Source: Porphyromonadaceae bacterium UBA7332 (GTDB taxonomy: Bacteria > Bacteroidota > Bacteroidia > Bacteroidales > UBA7332). From it: a DNA stretch of 64,000 bases. The stretch spans positions 54,158 to 118,157 of the forward strand of contig DKPO01000033.1 in the NCBI GenBank assembly GCA_002471225.1, given 5' to 3'. The position numbers were made by a program, and so were the translations under genes. Below the pieces are notes generated by a model that saw only the letters and a program-made list of their open reading frames with translations, was not told the DNA's origin and made no database searches. Of the stretch, positions 33,288 to 42,267 are shown in pieces (within the stretch, counting starts at the first letter, position 1; the number at the start of each line of letters is the position of its first letter).

Positions 33288-33854
33288 ATGAAGCGGATTA
33301 CAGGATTCTGGTTGATGTGTTTATTTCTGTTTACTTTTACAAATGTAAAAGCACAATATGGACAAATGATGACTCCCGAAATGTGGAAGGGTATGCATGA
33401 AATGATGAATTATTCGGATAATAATTCGATTAAGACTGAATGGTCTGGAAGTTCTAATCAGTATGCACATATCGTATCTGTAAACCAAATACCTCAGGCG
33501 TTAATTGAATTTGTAAAAACAAATTTTGATAAAAACATAACAATAAGAAAGGCTCGTCTTCAAAATAATAATGTATATGAGTTGGATCTTTCGAATGGAA
33601 ATGAAATTACATTTCATAGCTCAGGAGATTGGCATCATATTGACGGCGAAGGTAAGTATCTTTCAGAATCTCTTTTAAAACTTATGCCATCAAGTGTGAT
33701 GGATTATGTTAAAAAGAATTATTCGAATGCAAAGATAAAAGAGCTTAGTAAGTGTTCTGAAGGCTGGGAAGTTGAGATTTCGACTCCTAAAGTAAACGAT
33801 GAAACACTTATGTTTTATCCAAATGGTACTTTTATGAAAATCGAAGAAGAATAA
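33288..33854 (+). CDS. PepSY-like (DUF2874) secreted protein with Met-rich N-terminus
   Basis: The 188-residue protein has a signal peptide (residues 1-22, ending VKAQ) and two PepSY-like repeats. Each repeat has the form IPQALIEFVKTNFDK..ARLQNNNVYELDLSNGNEITF (first, about 72-115) and LMPSSVMDYVKKNY..EVEIS (second, about 130-175). This is the DUF2874 beta-lactamase-inhibitor-like fold common in Bacteroidota. Unusually, the mature N-terminus is rich in methionine and aromatic residues (QMMTPEMWKGMHEMMNYS, about 26-43). Function unknown; a metal-binding role for the Met cluster is speculative. Confidence 0.82.
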   Translation: MKRITGFWLMCLFLFTFTNVKAQYGQMMTPEMWKGMHEMMNYSDNNSIKTEWSGSSNQYAHIVSVNQIPQALIEFVKTNFDKNITIRKARLQNNNVYELDLSNGNEITFHSSGDWHHIDGEGKYLSESLLKLMPSSVMDYVKKNYSNAKIKELSKCSEGWEVEISTPKVNDETLMFYPNGTFMKIEEE

Positions 33855-33871
33855 ATTGTGTTCTGTGGCAG

Positions 33872-33910
33872 GGGGTTATTCACCGTGAGGTGCGTACCCC
33901 TTTATTTTTT
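33872..33910 (+). terminator. Terminator 1 after the PepSY-like gene
   Basis: GGGG and CACC pair with GGTG and CCCC across a GTGA loop with an internal bulge, followed by TTTATTTTTT. Confidence 0.75.
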
Positions 33911-33927
33911 TAAGAAAGAGTGATAAA

Positions 33928-33960
33928 AAGAAGTTGACTTCCCCGGTCAGCTTCTTTTTT
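33928..33960 (+). terminator. Terminator 2 after the PepSY-like gene
   Basis: AAGAAGTTGAC pairs with GTCAGCTTCTT (one mismatch) around a 7-base loop and runs into seven T. Confidence 0.85.
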
Positions 33961-34165
33961 TGCTTACAAGTGTAGTGACTTTACCGGAATTGAAAGGAAT
34001 ATAGGATTAGTGGATTTATTTACTTAAACGGACTTAGTGTGTGAGTCTATATACTTTATGTGTAGGAGGTTAAGCCATATTTAAATATTTCAATTTGTAG
34101 ATAATCAACTTTTGTAAATACTATTTTGTTATTGTATTATAGAAATTAAATTATATACGGATTAT

Positions 34166-35179
34166 ATGGAAAATTCAGACACAAAACCGACATCTTCTAA
34201 AAAGGGATTGATTATTTTGATTATTGTATTGGTTGTTGGATCAGTAGCCGCATTTATCTGGTGGCGTAATTATGAAAAATATATAGCAACGAATGATGCC
34301 AATCTTGATTCATATAGAATATCAGTGTCGTCAATGGTTATGGCTACCATACAGAATCAGTTGGTAGAGGAGGGTGATAAAGTCAATAAAGGTGATTTAC
34401 TGGTTGAGCTGGACAGCTCGGAGATAAAATCGAAGCAGGCAGAACTGGAAGCTCAGAGAAAAGAGCTTGAGGCACAGCTTGCATTGATGAAAGTGAATAA
34501 AGTGACAGCACAAAAGACTGTTGAGATGCGTGAAGCTTCTTACAAATTAGCTAAAGAGAATTATGAACGGGCGCAATTACAGTATTCTCAGTCTGTTTTG
34601 CCATTAGAAGCCTTGCAAACATCGGAAGAAGCACAAACAACATCTAAAATTGCATGTGAAGTGGCTAAGTCACAACTTAATGCAGCTAGCGTTCAAATTA
34701 CTTCGACAGAAGCTTCAATTCAGGCTGTAGAATCTCAGATTGAATCGATTGTGATAGAGCTTTCGTATTATCGAATTTATGCACCATCCAAAGGCATGAT
34801 CGGTAAGCGTTGGATGTTACCGGGAGATATTGTACAGCCGGGACAAACTCTTTATACATTGAATCAGGACAGCGCTTTATGGTTGAGTATTTATCTGGAA
34901 GAGACAAAATATGAAAATGTATTTCTGGGACAACAGGTAAAATATGAACTGGATGCTTATCCAAAACTGACTTTTTGGGGTAAGATTTATTATATAGGCG
35001 ATAATACGGCATCACAGTTCTCAATGATTCCTCCTAATAATGCTTCAGGTAACTTTACGAAAGTTACACAACGTATTCCTATAAAAATTTCGATAGACTC
35101 TATCTCTGGTGATAAAAAATTAATCGATAAAGTTAAATTGGTTTCCGGCATGTCAGCAGAGGTGAAAATCATTAAATGA
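34166..35179 (+). CDS. HlyD/EmrA-family periplasmic adaptor
   Basis: The 337-residue protein has a single N-terminal membrane anchor (about 15-32), a split biotinyl-lipoyl domain (QLVEEGDKVNKGDLLVELDSS before, YYRIYAPSKGMIGKRWMLPGD after; given in parts), a long coiled-coil hairpin (about 88-190, rich in Glu, Ala, Gln) and a beta-barrel domain. This is the membrane-fusion partner of DHA2 exporters such as EmrB. It links the inner-membrane pump to TolC for drug or toxic-compound export. It is the first gene of an EmrA-EmrB-TolC set, with an 8-base gap to the pump gene. Confidence 0.9.
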   Translation: MENSDTKPTSSKKGLIILIIVLVVGSVAAFIWWRNYEKYIATNDANLDSYRISVSSMVMATIQNQLVEEGDKVNKGDLLVELDSSEIKSKQAELEAQRKELEAQLALMKVNKVTAQKTVEMREASYKLAKENYERAQLQYSQSVLPLEALQTSEEAQTTSKIACEVAKSQLNAASVQITSTEASIQAVESQIESIVIELSYYRIYAPSKGMIGKRWMLPGDIVQPGQTLYTLNQDSALWLSIYLEETKYENVFLGQQVKYELDAYPKLTFWGKIYYIGDNTASQFSMIPPNNASGNFTKVTQRIPIKISIDSISGDKKLIDKVKLVSGMSAEVKIIK

Positions 35180-35187
35180 ACGACTGA

Positions 35188-36735
35188 ATGAAAGAGTCAG
35201 TAGCAATAGAAAGTAAAGGCTATAAATGGTTTGTGTTATTAAATGTAATGATTGCAACGTTTATGGCTGTACTGGATTCTACAGTAGTTAATGTCGGGCT
35301 TCCAACTATTATGGGTACGTTGGGTACGGATATTAATACTGCAGAATGGATCCTTACCGGCTATATGTTGTCACTTGCAGGTGTTTTACCTGTAGCAGGA
35401 TGGTGTGCCGATAAATTTGGATATAAGGCCATTTTTATTATATCGATATTTGTGTTTACTTCCGGTTCTTTTATGTGCGGTAATTCGACACATATTGAAG
35501 AGTTAATCTTTTGGCGTATATATCAGGGTATAGGATGCGGAGGAATTATGCCGGTAGGGATGGCAATTGTCACGAATGTTTTCCCTCTTAATCAACGAGG
35601 TGTTGCATTAGGTTTCTGGGCTGTAGCTTCAGCTGCGTCAGTATCATTTGGCCCAGCAATCGGCGGTTATCTGGTTGATAATCTCAACTGGAATTATATA
35701 TTTTATGTGAATGTTCCGATCGGTGCTTTAGCGATCTTTATCACATCTACTATTCAACGTGAATTCAAAAATCCGGCTGTCGGAAAATTCGATATTCCCG
35801 GGTTTATTACGTCTGTTATATTTCTACCGGTGTTTCTATATGGATTGACAGAAGTAAATTCATCTACCAACGCACAAGGATGGAATAGTCCGATAGTGAT
35901 GGGATCAATGTTTATCGCATTTATATCATTTGTCCTGTTCATTTATTTTGAATTGAATTCCAAAAATCCGTTGATGAATCTCAGATTGTTTAGTGATAGG
36001 AACTTTACATTAGCTAATCTAGTCGTATTTATCTTCGGTGTAGGAATGTTTGGTAGTACATTTTTGGTACCCTTATACTTGCAAAACAGTTTAGGTTATT
36101 CAGCATTTGATTCAGGACTTTTTTTCGTACCTGTAGGTATCATGCAAGGGATTGCGTCTCCATTCGTAGGGCAATGGTCTCAAAAGGTGAATCCGAAGTA
36201 TTTTATTATTTTCGGTTTGGTTCTGTTATCTTATAGTTTTTATATGAATCAATCATTTTCCTATCTGTCAGACAGAAATTATATTCAGTTAAGTCTTTAT
36301 CTGAGGGGATTGGGAATGGGGATTTTATATTCTCCGTTAATGAATATGTCTCTTTTCAGTATCCCTCAGCGATTTATGGCTCAGGCATCGGGACTCACAA
36401 ATATTATCCGGCAGATCGGAGGTAGCTTTGGCGTTACGATTATGAGTTATTTGTTGACGAAACGCGTTGCATTTCATACACAGATCTATAATGAGTCACT
36501 AGCTTCGACGGGTCAGACTTATGATAATGTTATGAATAAATTAGGTGAGTTTATAACACATACAGTAAGTGCATCAGAAGCTTTGTCTCATACCTTTTCG
36601 AAATCACTGATAAGTAACCATATTAGCCTTGAGGCATATATTGAAGGTATAAATGATGACTTTTATGTGTCAACTATTATTACAGTGATTGCGATAGTCC
36701 CTGCGTTGTTTTTATCAAATAAAAAAATGAAATAA
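35188..36735 (+). CDS. EmrB/QacA-type MFS drug exporter (DHA2)
   Basis: The 515-residue inner-membrane protein has 14 predicted spans, the DHA2 count. Motifs include FMAVLDSTVVNVGLPTIMG in span 1 (first 19 residues of it), GWCADKFGYK in the first cytoplasmic loop (motif A) and the GxxxGPxxGG-like SFGPAIGGYLVD in span 5 (motif C of antiporters). It expels lipophilic compounds in exchange for protons. The drug range is not predictable. It lies between the adaptor (8 bases) and the TolC-like gene (3 bases). Confidence 0.92.
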   Translation: MKESVAIESKGYKWFVLLNVMIATFMAVLDSTVVNVGLPTIMGTLGTDINTAEWILTGYMLSLAGVLPVAGWCADKFGYKAIFIISIFVFTSGSFMCGNSTHIEELIFWRIYQGIGCGGIMPVGMAIVTNVFPLNQRGVALGFWAVASAASVSFGPAIGGYLVDNLNWNYIFYVNVPIGALAIFITSTIQREFKNPAVGKFDIPGFITSVIFLPVFLYGLTEVNSSTNAQGWNSPIVMGSMFIAFISFVLFIYFELNSKNPLMNLRLFSDRNFTLANLVVFIFGVGMFGSTFLVPLYLQNSLGYSAFDSGLFFVPVGIMQGIASPFVGQWSQKVNPKYFIIFGLVLLSYSFYMNQSFSYLSDRNYIQLSLYLRGLGMGILYSPLMNMSLFSIPQRFMAQASGLTNIIRQIGGSFGVTIMSYLLTKRVAFHTQIYNESLASTGQTYDNVMNKLGEFITHTVSASEALSHTFSKSLISNHISLEAYIEGINDDFYVSTIITVIAIVPALFLSNKKMK

Positions 36736-36738
36736 ATT

Positions 36739-38046
36739 ATGAATCCACATACAAAAGATATATTAAAAACGGCAGCATTATTTGTGTTGTTAATAATGCC
36801 TTTTAAAGCATCAGGTCAGGATACTTTGACTGTTAGAGAAACTATTAATCGGGTAATAGATACTTATCCGACAGTCAAACAGGCCGAAGAAGCATTAAAC
36901 AGCACGAATATAAATTTGAAAATAACACGTTCTGTGCTTTTTCCGAATCTTAATGCTTCTGCTTCATACATGTTTACAGATCCGCAGATGAAAATGTCGT
37001 TGGGAGAACAGTCTTTTGACCTCAATCCGAAAAATACATATAACACCGGTGTCTCGCTGACCCAACTATTATATGACTTCGGTAAGACGAGACCTAAAAT
37101 TGAAGCTGCAAAAATTCAAGAACAAATTGCCGAATATCAGATAATCAATGTAAAACAAGATTTAGCGCTTAATACCATTCAGCTATATTATACGTTATAC
37201 TATACGCGGGAGGCAATTAAAATCAAGGAGCAGGAAAGAAATAATTATGAAGAATTGTTACGTCATGTACAAGTTAAAAATAATGTTGGTACTGCAACGA
37301 AGTTTGATTTACTTAACACGAATGTAAATCTTAAGAATGTTCAAACACAGATTATCGATTTAGCGACGACTGATTTGACTCAGCAAACCAATTTGTCTGT
37401 ATTGGCAGATACAACCATAACTTCACAGATGTTGCTGAATTTTGAGGCTTCAGTCAATCCGTTATTAATACCTTTGGATCAATTGATGAATCAGGCGATG
37501 CATGATCGTCCGGAAGTATTGATAGCAACCAAGGGTGTAGAAGTTGCAAAATTACAGGAGAAGGCGTCAGCAAGAACTTATAATCCATCATTAAACCTTC
37601 AGGCAGGAGCAGGGTGGAAAAACGGATATCCTATGGATCTGGAAAAGATGAAATTTAATTATAACATCGGAGCCTCTCTGTCTGTTCCTATTTATGAAGG
37701 GGGCAGACGTAAGTATGAGAGAAATCTAGCAAAATCAAAGATAATCACAGAAGATGAAAATTTGAATTTGATATTAAAACAAATTCAAATACAAGTCTCA
37801 CAAAACTATTATAGTTTACAATCATCTTTAGCAGCAATGGATAACCTGACGGTTCAGGTTGAGTATGCAGAAGAAGCTTTTAAACAAGCAAAAGTTAATT
37901 TTGAGGCAGGGGCTATAACTAACTTAGAATTGACTACGAGTGCTACGAATTTATCATCTGCTAAATTGTTATTATTACAGGCGAAAATTAATTATCAAGT
38001 GTCACTTTACAAATTAAAAATGAGTATAGGTGAGGCAATTTATTAA
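36739..38046 (+). CDS. TolC-family outer membrane efflux protein
   Basis: The 435-residue protein has a signal peptide ending near KASGQ (residue 26) and the duplicated OEP layout: helices with heptad repeats and beta segments such as LNASASYMFTDP, SLTQLLYDFGKTRPKIEAAK and ASLSVPIYEGGRRKYE. It would form the trimeric outer-membrane channel for the EmrA-EmrB pump encoded just upstream (3 bases). Length is usual (about 430-480). The AMMECR1 gene begins 19 bases after its stop. Confidence 0.92.
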   Translation: MNPHTKDILKTAALFVLLIMPFKASGQDTLTVRETINRVIDTYPTVKQAEEALNSTNINLKITRSVLFPNLNASASYMFTDPQMKMSLGEQSFDLNPKNTYNTGVSLTQLLYDFGKTRPKIEAAKIQEQIAEYQIINVKQDLALNTIQLYYTLYYTREAIKIKEQERNNYEELLRHVQVKNNVGTATKFDLLNTNVNLKNVQTQIIDLATTDLTQQTNLSVLADTTITSQMLLNFEASVNPLLIPLDQLMNQAMHDRPEVLIATKGVEVAKLQEKASARTYNPSLNLQAGAGWKNGYPMDLEKMKFNYNIGASLSVPIYEGGRRKYERNLAKSKIITEDENLNLILKQIQIQVSQNYYSLQSSLAAMDNLTVQVEYAEEAFKQAKVNFEAGAITNLELTTSATNLSSAKLLLLQAKINYQVSLYKLKMSIGEAIY

Positions 38047-38065
38047 TCTAATAAAAGATAACGAT

Positions 38066-38581
38066 ATGGAAAAACATCATTCTAAATATGTCGATTGGGC
38101 TTGGGAGGTATTGCATGCTTATTTTGAAAGAAGACATCCGCAGCTAAAATCCGCAGAAGGATTCGACAATAAAGCTGCGTGCTTTGTTTCTATTTACAAT
38201 CAGAACGATAACTCATTAAGAGGATGCATCGGGACATTAGAGCCAAACCAGTTAAATCTGAAAGAGGAAATACATTCAAATACAATTTCAGCAGCATTTC
38301 ATGACCCGCGTTTTTTACCGTTAAGGAAAGACGAAATGAAAGATATATATATATCGGTTGATGTTTTGGATACTCCTGAATCTATCAGTTCTGTTGAAAA
38401 ACTAGATCCTCAAATCTATGGTGTTATAGTTTCATCTAAAGGACGTAAAGGGGTATTACTCCCTGCTTTACCAGGTATAGAAACTGTTCGGGATCAATTA
38501 GCGATTGCTATGAAAAAAGCCGGAATTGATTCAGGAGAGTCTATCGAATTATATCGCTTTAAAGTCAAACGTTATCATTAA
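38066..38581 (+). CDS. amrA: AmmeMemoRadiSam system protein A (AMMECR1 family)
   Basis: The 171-residue protein is an AMMECR1 domain with the signature LRGCIGTLEP (about 51-60) and later ISAAFHDPRFLPLRKDE and VDVLDTPESI. AMMECR1 proteins are found in all domains of life; the human gene is linked to a developmental syndrome, yet no reaction is known. In bacteria it is encoded next to a radical SAM enzyme and a MEMO protein, as here. The frame extends upstream to 38030 within tolC, but ATG 38066 gives the normal start. Confidence 0.9.
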   Translation: MEKHHSKYVDWAWEVLHAYFERRHPQLKSAEGFDNKAACFVSIYNQNDNSLRGCIGTLEPNQLNLKEEIHSNTISAAFHDPRFLPLRKDEMKDIYISVDVLDTPESISSVEKLDPQIYGVIVSSKGRKGVLLPALPGIETVRDQLAIAMKKAGIDSGESIELYRFKVKRYH

Positions 38582-38588
38582 AAAGACT

Positions 38589-39464
38589 ATGAGAGAGGCG
38601 CAATATTATAATAAACATGAAGACGGAAAGGTAGAATGTGAACTTTGCCCGCGCAGATGTTTGATCATCAATAATCATTTAGGGATTTGTAAGGTACGAA
38701 AGAATATTGACGGGACTCTCTACTCAATGAATTATGGTCATATATCAAGTATTTCCTTAGATCCCATTGAGAAAAAGCCTTTGAATGATTATAAAAAAGG
38801 ATCGAAAGTTTTATCTATAGGGAGCATTGGATGTAATCTTATATGTGAATTTTGTCAAAACTGGCATATAGCCAGGGCAGAATTTCATGAAACGACACCC
38901 AAAGAATTGGATTTAACACCGGAAACAGTTGTGCAGATGGCTATTGATGCGGTAAATTTAGGAAATATTGGTTTAGCATATACCTATAATGAGCCGACTG
39001 TATGGTATGAATTTGTCTATGATACAGCTCGTCTTATTAAAGAAGCGAAATTAGATAATGTATTCGTATCGAACGGTTATATTAATGAAAAACCGATTGA
39101 GAAATTATTGCCGTTTATCGATGCATTTAATATTGATCTGAAAGGTACAGATAATACATTCTATAATCGCCTTACAAAAGCAGATATCGATCCTGTATTG
39201 CAGACAATCAAATTAATAGTCCATTCGGATAAACACCTGGAGCTTACGTATCTTGTTATTCCGGGTAAGAATGATGATGCAATTGCTTTTCGTTATATGA
39301 TCAATTGGTTAGTAAATAATGCAGGTACAGATTTTTCATTACATATAAATAGATATTTTCCTGCTTATAGAATGCATATATCTGCAACTCCAATTGAATC
39401 TTTAATGAATCTGGCGGCTATTGCAAGGGAATATATACCTAAAGTTTATATTGGGAATGTCTAA
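38589..39464 (+). CDS. amrS: AmmeMemoRadiSam system radical SAM enzyme
   Basis: The 291-residue protein has the radical SAM cluster CNLICEFC with Cys82, Cys86 and Cys89, preceded by an N-terminal CELCPRRC motif (Cys17, Cys20, Cys24) as in pyruvate-formate-lyase-activase-like proteins. GLAYTYNEPTVWYEF and VSNGYINEKPIEKL follow the cluster as in the family. It should cleave SAM with a [4Fe-4S] cluster to start radical chemistry; the substrate is unknown. ATG 38589 was chosen since the longer frame overlaps amrA. It lies 7 bases after amrA. Confidence 0.92.
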   Translation: MREAQYYNKHEDGKVECELCPRRCLIINNHLGICKVRKNIDGTLYSMNYGHISSISLDPIEKKPLNDYKKGSKVLSIGSIGCNLICEFCQNWHIARAEFHETTPKELDLTPETVVQMAIDAVNLGNIGLAYTYNEPTVWYEFVYDTARLIKEAKLDNVFVSNGYINEKPIEKLLPFIDAFNIDLKGTDNTFYNRLTKADIDPVLQTIKLIVHSDKHLELTYLVIPGKNDDAIAFRYMINWLVNNAGTDFSLHINRYFPAYRMHISATPIESLMNLAAIAREYIPKVYIGNV

Positions 39465-39483
39465 CAGAACAATTGATTTTAAC

Positions 39484-40323
39484 ATGAAAAAAATTCGTAC
39501 TAATTGTGTTGAAGGACAATTTTATCCAGACAACAGTAAAGAGCAGATTGCTATATTTAGGCATGCTTTAGAGTCAGAAAAATCAAAAATAGAATACGAT
39601 CTTGCTTCGAAGACGATTATTGGAGGAGTTGTTCCTCATGCAGGACATGTATATTGTGCCAAAGAAGCGATTCATTTTTTTGAGGTTGTAAAAGCAAGTA
39701 GAGAAAAATATGATGTAATAATATTGATTAACCCGAGCCACAGAGGATCGGGGTTTGCTGCCAGCATTGATGAGCATTCCTATTGGACAACCTCTTTAGG
39801 TGAAATCAAGCTGGACGAAGACTTAGCAAATATCATAGGATTGCCTTTTGATAGTCGTTCCCAAGCTAAGGAACATTCGGCAGAAGTGATTATACCTTAT
39901 ATTCAATACTTCTTGGGAAATGATATTCCTTTCCTACCGATCAATTTTTATGCTCAGAATAATGAAAATGCAAAAATTATTGCTCAGGATATTTTTAATG
40001 CATGTAAGCAGCAAAAAAAACGGGCATTAATCATTGCATCATCAGATTTTAATCACTTTGCTACACCTCAGAAAGGAGAAGTGCTTGATAACTATGCTCT
40101 GGATGCATTGATTAATGACGAGCCGGAAGAATTCGAAAAGCGAATTCGGGAAAAAGATATTTCAATATGTGGTTTCGGGGCCATATTGGTATTATATTAT
40201 TTCAGTAAATTAAACGTAGGATCTTTTGATATTAAAATACTGAACAGAGGACACTCCGGTGAGGTTTATCCATCTGAAAGTGTAGTAGATTATATATCAA
40301 TGCTTTTTTATAAAGATTATTGA
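39484..40323 (+). CDS. amrB: AmmeMemoRadiSam system protein B (MEMO family)
   Basis: The 279-residue protein belongs to the MEMO family, structurally similar to non-haem-iron extradiol dioxygenases. Likely metal-site residues are in VPHAGHVY, LINPSHRG, SSDFNHF and ISICGFGAI, matching the His, His and Cys positions reported for iron-binding human MEMO1. It also has the early VEGQFYPD motif. Its reaction is unknown. ATG 39484 is chosen because MEMO proteins start just before this motif; an in-frame ATG at 39457 overlaps the end of amrS. Confidence 0.9.
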   Translation: MKKIRTNCVEGQFYPDNSKEQIAIFRHALESEKSKIEYDLASKTIIGGVVPHAGHVYCAKEAIHFFEVVKASREKYDVIILINPSHRGSGFAASIDEHSYWTTSLGEIKLDEDLANIIGLPFDSRSQAKEHSAEVIIPYIQYFLGNDIPFLPINFYAQNNENAKIIAQDIFNACKQQKKRALIIASSDFNHFATPQKGEVLDNYALDALINDEPEEFEKRIREKDISICGFGAILVLYYFSKLNVGSFDIKILNRGHSGEVYPSESVVDYISMLFYKDY

Positions 40324-40346
40324 TTTGTAAAATAGATTTAATAAAG

Positions 40347-40400
40347 ATATCCAGTAGGTTAATTTTTAAATAAATAAGATTATCCTACTGGATATTTGTT
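40347..40400 (+). terminator. Hairpin after amrB
   Basis: ATATCCAGTAGG (40347-40358) pairs perfectly with CCTACTGGATAT (40384-40395) around a 25-base AT-rich loop, followed by an interrupted T run. Confidence 0.75.
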
Positions 40401-40501
40401 TTCTTTGTGATAGGAACACGAAAAGAAAATTTAAACTAGAAATTAGTAACACTTGAATCATATTAAAATCAAATACTATACGAATAAATACCCCCTTTAC
40501 A

Positions 40502-41263
40502 ATGAAGAAAATAATTTTAATTACCGGGGCAACTTCCGGAATAGGCGAGGCATTAGCTATAAGATTGGCTAAACAAGGCTATCGGTTGATTCTTACAGGA
40601 AGGCGCCAGGAGAGATTAACACAGCTCAAAAATCAATTATTAGCTGATTACGCAGCAGAAGTTACTACGTTATGTTTTGATGTCCGTAATAAAGAATCTG
40701 TATTTAATATTTTAGGACAATTGACAGAAGAATGGTCTAAAATCAGTGTATTGGTAAACAATGCAGGATTAGCTGCAGGACTGGCTCCTATTCAGGATGG
40801 CTTGCTTAGTGACTGGGAACAGATGATAGATACAAATGTAAAAGGTTTATTGTATGTGTCTAAAGCGATTATTCCAGAAATGATTAAAGCAGGAAAGGGT
40901 CATATTATCAATGTCGGATCAATAGCCGGTATAGAGACATATCCAAACGGAAACGTATATTGCGCAACAAAACACGCGGTAAATTCTTTAACATTGGGAA
41001 TGCGAATGGACTTGATCCAATACGGAATAAAGGTGTCGCAAATACTTCCGGGAGCAGTGGACACAGAGTTTTCGTTAGTCCGTTTTAAAGGAGATGCAGA
41101 GAGAGCTAAAAAAGTATATGAAGGTTTTGAACCATTAAAGGCTGAAGATATTGCTGATGCAATAGATTATATGATAAATGCACCAGAACATGTGAACATA
41201 AGTGATATGATGATACTTCCATCTGCACAAGCATCAGCAACAATAACCGAAAGAAAGCATTAA
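40502..41263 (+). CDS. Short-chain dehydrogenase, YdfG-like
   Basis: The 253-residue classical SDR has the cofactor motif ITGATSGIGEALA (residues 5-17), NNAG (about 89-92), catalytic Ser in NVGSIAG and the YxxxK pair Tyr153/Lys157 in YCATK. An Arg pair just after the second strand (TGRRQERL) favours NADP. YdfG relatives oxidise serine and 3-hydroxy acids or reduce malonic semialdehyde; the true substrate is uncertain. The next SDR gene starts 6 bases later, so the two form an operon. Confidence 0.9.
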   Translation: MKKIILITGATSGIGEALAIRLAKQGYRLILTGRRQERLTQLKNQLLADYAAEVTTLCFDVRNKESVFNILGQLTEEWSKISVLVNNAGLAAGLAPIQDGLLSDWEQMIDTNVKGLLYVSKAIIPEMIKAGKGHIINVGSIAGIETYPNGNVYCATKHAVNSLTLGMRMDLIQYGIKVSQILPGAVDTEFSLVRFKGDAERAKKVYEGFEPLKAEDIADAIDYMINAPEHVNISDMMILPSAQASATITERKH

Positions 41264-41269
41264 GTAATC

Positions 41270-42178
41270 ATGACAAAGATTTTAATTTTAGGGGCGAATG
41301 GTTTTATTGGTAGGAAAATACTTTCAGATCTTTTGAGTGTAGGAACTTATAATTTGTATGCATGTTCGCGTACAGCAGATATAAAACCAGAGAAAGGATA
41401 CGTGTTCACCCAATTAGATATCACAAACGACGAAGAATTAAATAGCTATTTATCTTTAATTACACCTGATATTATTATTAATGCAGCAGCAATATCTTCA
41501 CTGCAGGATTGTGAATTGAATAGATCAAAATCATTAAATGTGAATGTTGATTCGGTTAAATTATTAATTGAATATGCTAGGCAGAACAGTGTATTTTTTA
41601 TTCATTTATCTACAGATTTCGTATTTAACGGTTATAGAAAGAAATTATATACAGAAAATGACACTCCTGATCCGCTAAATTTTTACGGACATACAAAAGC
41701 CAGAGCAGAAGAGTTAATAGTGAATTCAAAAATTAAAGCTGCAGTGTTACGTGTGGAAGTCGTTTATGGAGAACCATTAGAAGGGCAGCATGGTAATATC
41801 TTTACATTAGTACGTGATAAATTGTCTAAAGGTGAGATTATTAAAGTTGTTGATGACCAATACAGGACACCTACATTCGTTGATGATGTATGTATAGCTG
41901 TCAGATTAGTGATAAAAAAAGAAACTGAAGGTATTTTCCATATTGCTGGTCCTGAGTATTTATCAATTTCTGATTTTGCTTTTCGAATTGCCCGATATTA
42001 TGGATATAATGAAAATAATATTCAGGTAACTACAACGAGAGCTATAGGAGATAATATTGAAAGACCACGATACTCAGGATTATCCATACAGAAGGCTCGT
42101 AAACGGTTAGGTTATAATCCTAAAACTATTTTAAAATCATTGGAGATATTGACAAGCCCTGAAAATATCAGATTGTAA
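41270..42178 (+). CDS. RmlD-like extended SDR (sugar-nucleotide reductase type)
   Basis: The 302-residue protein is an extended SDR of the dTDP-4-dehydrorhamnose reductase type. It has ILGANGFIGRKIL (residues 5-17), INAAAISSLQDCE, STDFVFNG, Tyr139/Lys143 in FYGHTKARAE and the RmlD-like block TPTFVDDVC. No other rhamnose genes are near, and the C-terminal substrate region is not diagnostic, so it may act on another NDP-sugar or resemble the regulatory MAT2B proteins. It is coupled to the SDR gene upstream by a 6-base gap. Confidence 0.82.
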   Translation: MTKILILGANGFIGRKILSDLLSVGTYNLYACSRTADIKPEKGYVFTQLDITNDEELNSYLSLITPDIIINAAAISSLQDCELNRSKSLNVNVDSVKLLIEYARQNSVFFIHLSTDFVFNGYRKKLYTENDTPDPLNFYGHTKARAEELIVNSKIKAAVLRVEVVYGEPLEGQHGNIFTLVRDKLSKGEIIKVVDDQYRTPTFVDDVCIAVRLVIKKETEGIFHIAGPEYLSISDFAFRIARYYGYNENNIQVTTTRAIGDNIERPRYSGLSIQKARKRLGYNPKTILKSLEILTSPENIRL

Positions 42179-42234
42179 CAATTTGTTTTTTATTTAAGAA
42201 TACAGTCTAGAGTAGCATTTTAAATGTAAATATT

Positions 42235-42242
42235 TATATTTG
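42235..42242 (+). promoter_or_regulatory. -7 box of the cysteine desulfidase gene
   Basis: TATATTTG matches TAnnTTTG, 25 bases before ATG 42268. Confidence 0.5.
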
Positions 42243-42267
42243 CATTTAAAGAATTAATAATATTTTA

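Larger units (their letters stand above)
33855..34165. other. Intergenic region with two terminators
   Basis: The first 100 bases hold two tandem terminator hairpins. The remaining 200 bases before the efflux operon contain no gene and no promoter I can defend. Confidence 0.6.

Noticed and set aside
38526..38588. N-terminal extension of the radical SAM enzyme
   Set aside because: It lies inside amrA in another frame, and the family starts near MREAQYY at 38589.
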